DNA of 31,947 bases from Pseudozyma flocculosa PF-1. Its lineage: Eukaryota > Basidiomycota > Ustilaginomycetes > Ustilaginales > Ustilaginaceae. A program made the translations under genes and the position numbers. The first letter of the stretch is position 1; each line of letters begins with the position of its first letter. The notes below the pieces were generated by a model. It searched no databases. It saw only the letters and a list, made by a program, of their open reading frames with translations, and had not been told where the DNA came from. The stretch lies in NCBI RefSeq assembly GCF_000417875.1, contig NW_006920876.1:451699-483645 (forward strand). The letters are read 5' to 3'. Below, one piece after another: positions 30,792 to 31,947 of this stretch.

Positions 30792-31564
30792 TTTCGATGC
30801 AAATCCCCGGAATTGAACGTTATATAACACATTAAGACTGGCAGGGTGGGCGACTGCGGGACGCGACATGTCAGTCGGGGAGGGGGGGGGGGGGGGGGGG
30901 GACCGAGTGACGCGCCCCCTTTTGCGATGCCAGCGCAATCGACGGCCGCCATGCCGCTGCGGGAGAGCGGGCGAGGGCTGTGATGAGCGAGGATCTACGT
31001 CGCCGACCGGCGGGGAATGGGGCCTGCCAGGCGGCCGTGGGAAACGCTCAACAAGGCGCCTCGATCCGCCCTCTTTGCTTCTCTCTTCCCTTCCTCCAGG
31101 ACCGGTTCCATCGAGTGGCAAGCCCCGCACTCCCCCCCCTTCTCTTCCTATTTCGTTTCGCCCCCCTTTTACCTTCTCTTCGCCGCCGCCTCCGTTGCTT
31201 GCTTGCGACGAGACGACACCGGTATCGACCTCGCCCCCCTTTGACAGCTGGTCTGCAAGCGCAAATCGATCGACGGACAAGCTGCGTCGTGTCGCCATCG
31301 CTTGAGGGGAGAGTCGCTTGTTTCTTTCGCTTCGACCGTCGCCGACCCATCCGCTTCTTGTCTATCTCTATCCATCTTTCCCTGGCGGATCGAACTGGAT
31401 CTCTTCGACAGAGGAAGGGGCCCATTCGGCACTCTCGGCTTTTAACAACGTCCCCTTTCGGACTAGGAGGAACCACAAGGGGGGATCTGGAATCCACCCG
31501 CCCATATCGAACACCGAGGGTGAACGCTTCAACGTCGGCCTGCCTTTCGACGCGCAAAACGACC
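30792..31564. other. promoter region of the right-edge secreted-protein gene
   Basis: No supported gene. Contains a run of 20 G at 30882-30901 and several C/T-rich blocks from 31060 to 31400, typical of promoter and leader sequence ahead of the start codon at 31565. Confidence 0.45.
30882..30901. repeat. poly-G run of 20 bases
   Basis: Twenty uninterrupted G, preceded by GGGGA. It is the longest homopolymer of any base in the window apart from N and could form a G-quadruplex; it is also prone to length errors in sequencing. Confidence 0.95.
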
Positions 31565-31947
31565 ATGAAGCCCTCTCGCAAGAACCAAGGCGCGACGGGC
31601 CGCCTGCGCGGCGTAGCGTGGCTGGGGACCCTGGCGGTCTTCCTGGTCGTGCTCTGCGCCAGCGCGCGTCCCGCCGATGCCGCCCCCTTTACCGCCTCGA
31701 CGGGCGCTGAGCTGGCCCCGCGGTCGACGCGCGACATTGTCGATCAGATCTTCAACAGGCTGGCGGACCGCATCACGTACGGCGCAGGCGGCGCCGTGCA
31801 GCAGGGCGACGGCTACGACCAATCGAGGTACTGGCCCGTGAGCACGTCGCCCTGGCGCCAGAACCAGCACCCCCTGCCCCGCCGCTCGCCGATCGAGAAT
31901 GGCGCAGAGGAAGGAGGACGCGACTCGGCCCTGCGCAAGAAGAGGCA
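31565..31947 (+). CDS. 5' part of a secreted or membrane-anchored protein (partial)
   Basis: The ATG at 31565 (context ACC-ATG) opens a frame that runs through the right edge, 127 codons, with G/C-ending codon preference like the confident genes. The start MKPSRKNQGATGRLRGVAWL is a basic n-region, followed by GTLAVFLVVLCASA, a hydrophobic core, and RPADAAPF, a plausible signal-peptidase site. The following residues (STRDIVDQIFNRLADRITYG) could be a short helix, then a Gln/Asn/Pro-rich stretch. Arg-Arg (LPRRSP) and Lys-Lys-Arg (RKKR) near the edge are possible Kex2 sites. No family is recognisable from this part. Confidence 0.62.
   Translation, partial: MKPSRKNQGATGRLRGVAWLGTLAVFLVVLCASARPADAAPFTASTGAELAPRSTRDIVDQIFNRLADRITYGAGGAVQQGDGYDQSRYWPVSTSPWRQNQHPLPRRSPIENGAEEGGRDSALRKKR

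Overview
This is nuclear DNA of a GC-rich fungus. The support is spliced genes with GTGAGT-type donors and short introns (84-175 nt), tRNA genes with introns placed one base 3' of the anticodon, and recognisable fungal proteins: aspartate kinase Hom3, verprolin, exo-beta-1,3-glucanase and a Bdc1-like NuA4 subunit. High GC, strong preference for G/C-ending codons, few introns and a CARM1-type methyltransferase suggest a basidiomycete. A smut-lineage (Ustilaginomycotina) yeast is my best guess, but that is inference. Codes such as n near the left edge and an 878-base N run at 14916-15793 show a draft assembly.

Layout. 1-204 (-): 5' end of a probable mitochondrial precursor gene. 2055-3793 (+): secreted, cysteine-rich protein with a Gly-Thr/Lys repeat tail. 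4156-4654 (-): a tRNA T-arm fragment and an intron-containing tRNA-Pro(AGG). 4655-6544: AT-richer stretch with broken coding pieces. 6545-7270 (+): unrecognised 241-residue protein, convergent with 7451-10555 (-), a Bdc1/BRD8-type NuA4 bromodomain subunit. 11021-12829 (+): CARM1/PRMT4-type arginine methyltransferase, divergent from the bromodomain gene. 13207-13392 (-): possible 61-residue membrane protein. 14329-16224 (+): verprolin/WIP, interrupted by the gap. 16728-17876 (+): TXNDC9-type phosducin/thioredoxin-like protein. 18463-20343 (-): GH5 exo-beta-1,3-glucanase. 20344-25574: about 5.2 kb without a gene I can support. 25575-27278 (-): tRNA dihydrouridine synthase Dus1, divergent from HOM3 aspartate kinase at 28138-30254 (+). 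30678-30791 (-): intron-containing tRNA-Ala(CGC). 31565 to the right edge (+): 5' end of a secreted-protein gene.

The genes do not form a cluster or pathway. Two divergent pairs share an upstream region: NuA4 subunit with PRMT4, both chromatin proteins, and Dus1 with HOM3. I see no clear novel multi-gene system. The most unusual items are the secreted repeat protein, the insert-bearing PRMT4 with an altered double-E loop, the long N-terminal extension on the glucanase, the decayed AT-richer block, the 5.2-kb gene-free block, and the anticodon-loop echo inside the tRNA-Ala intron.
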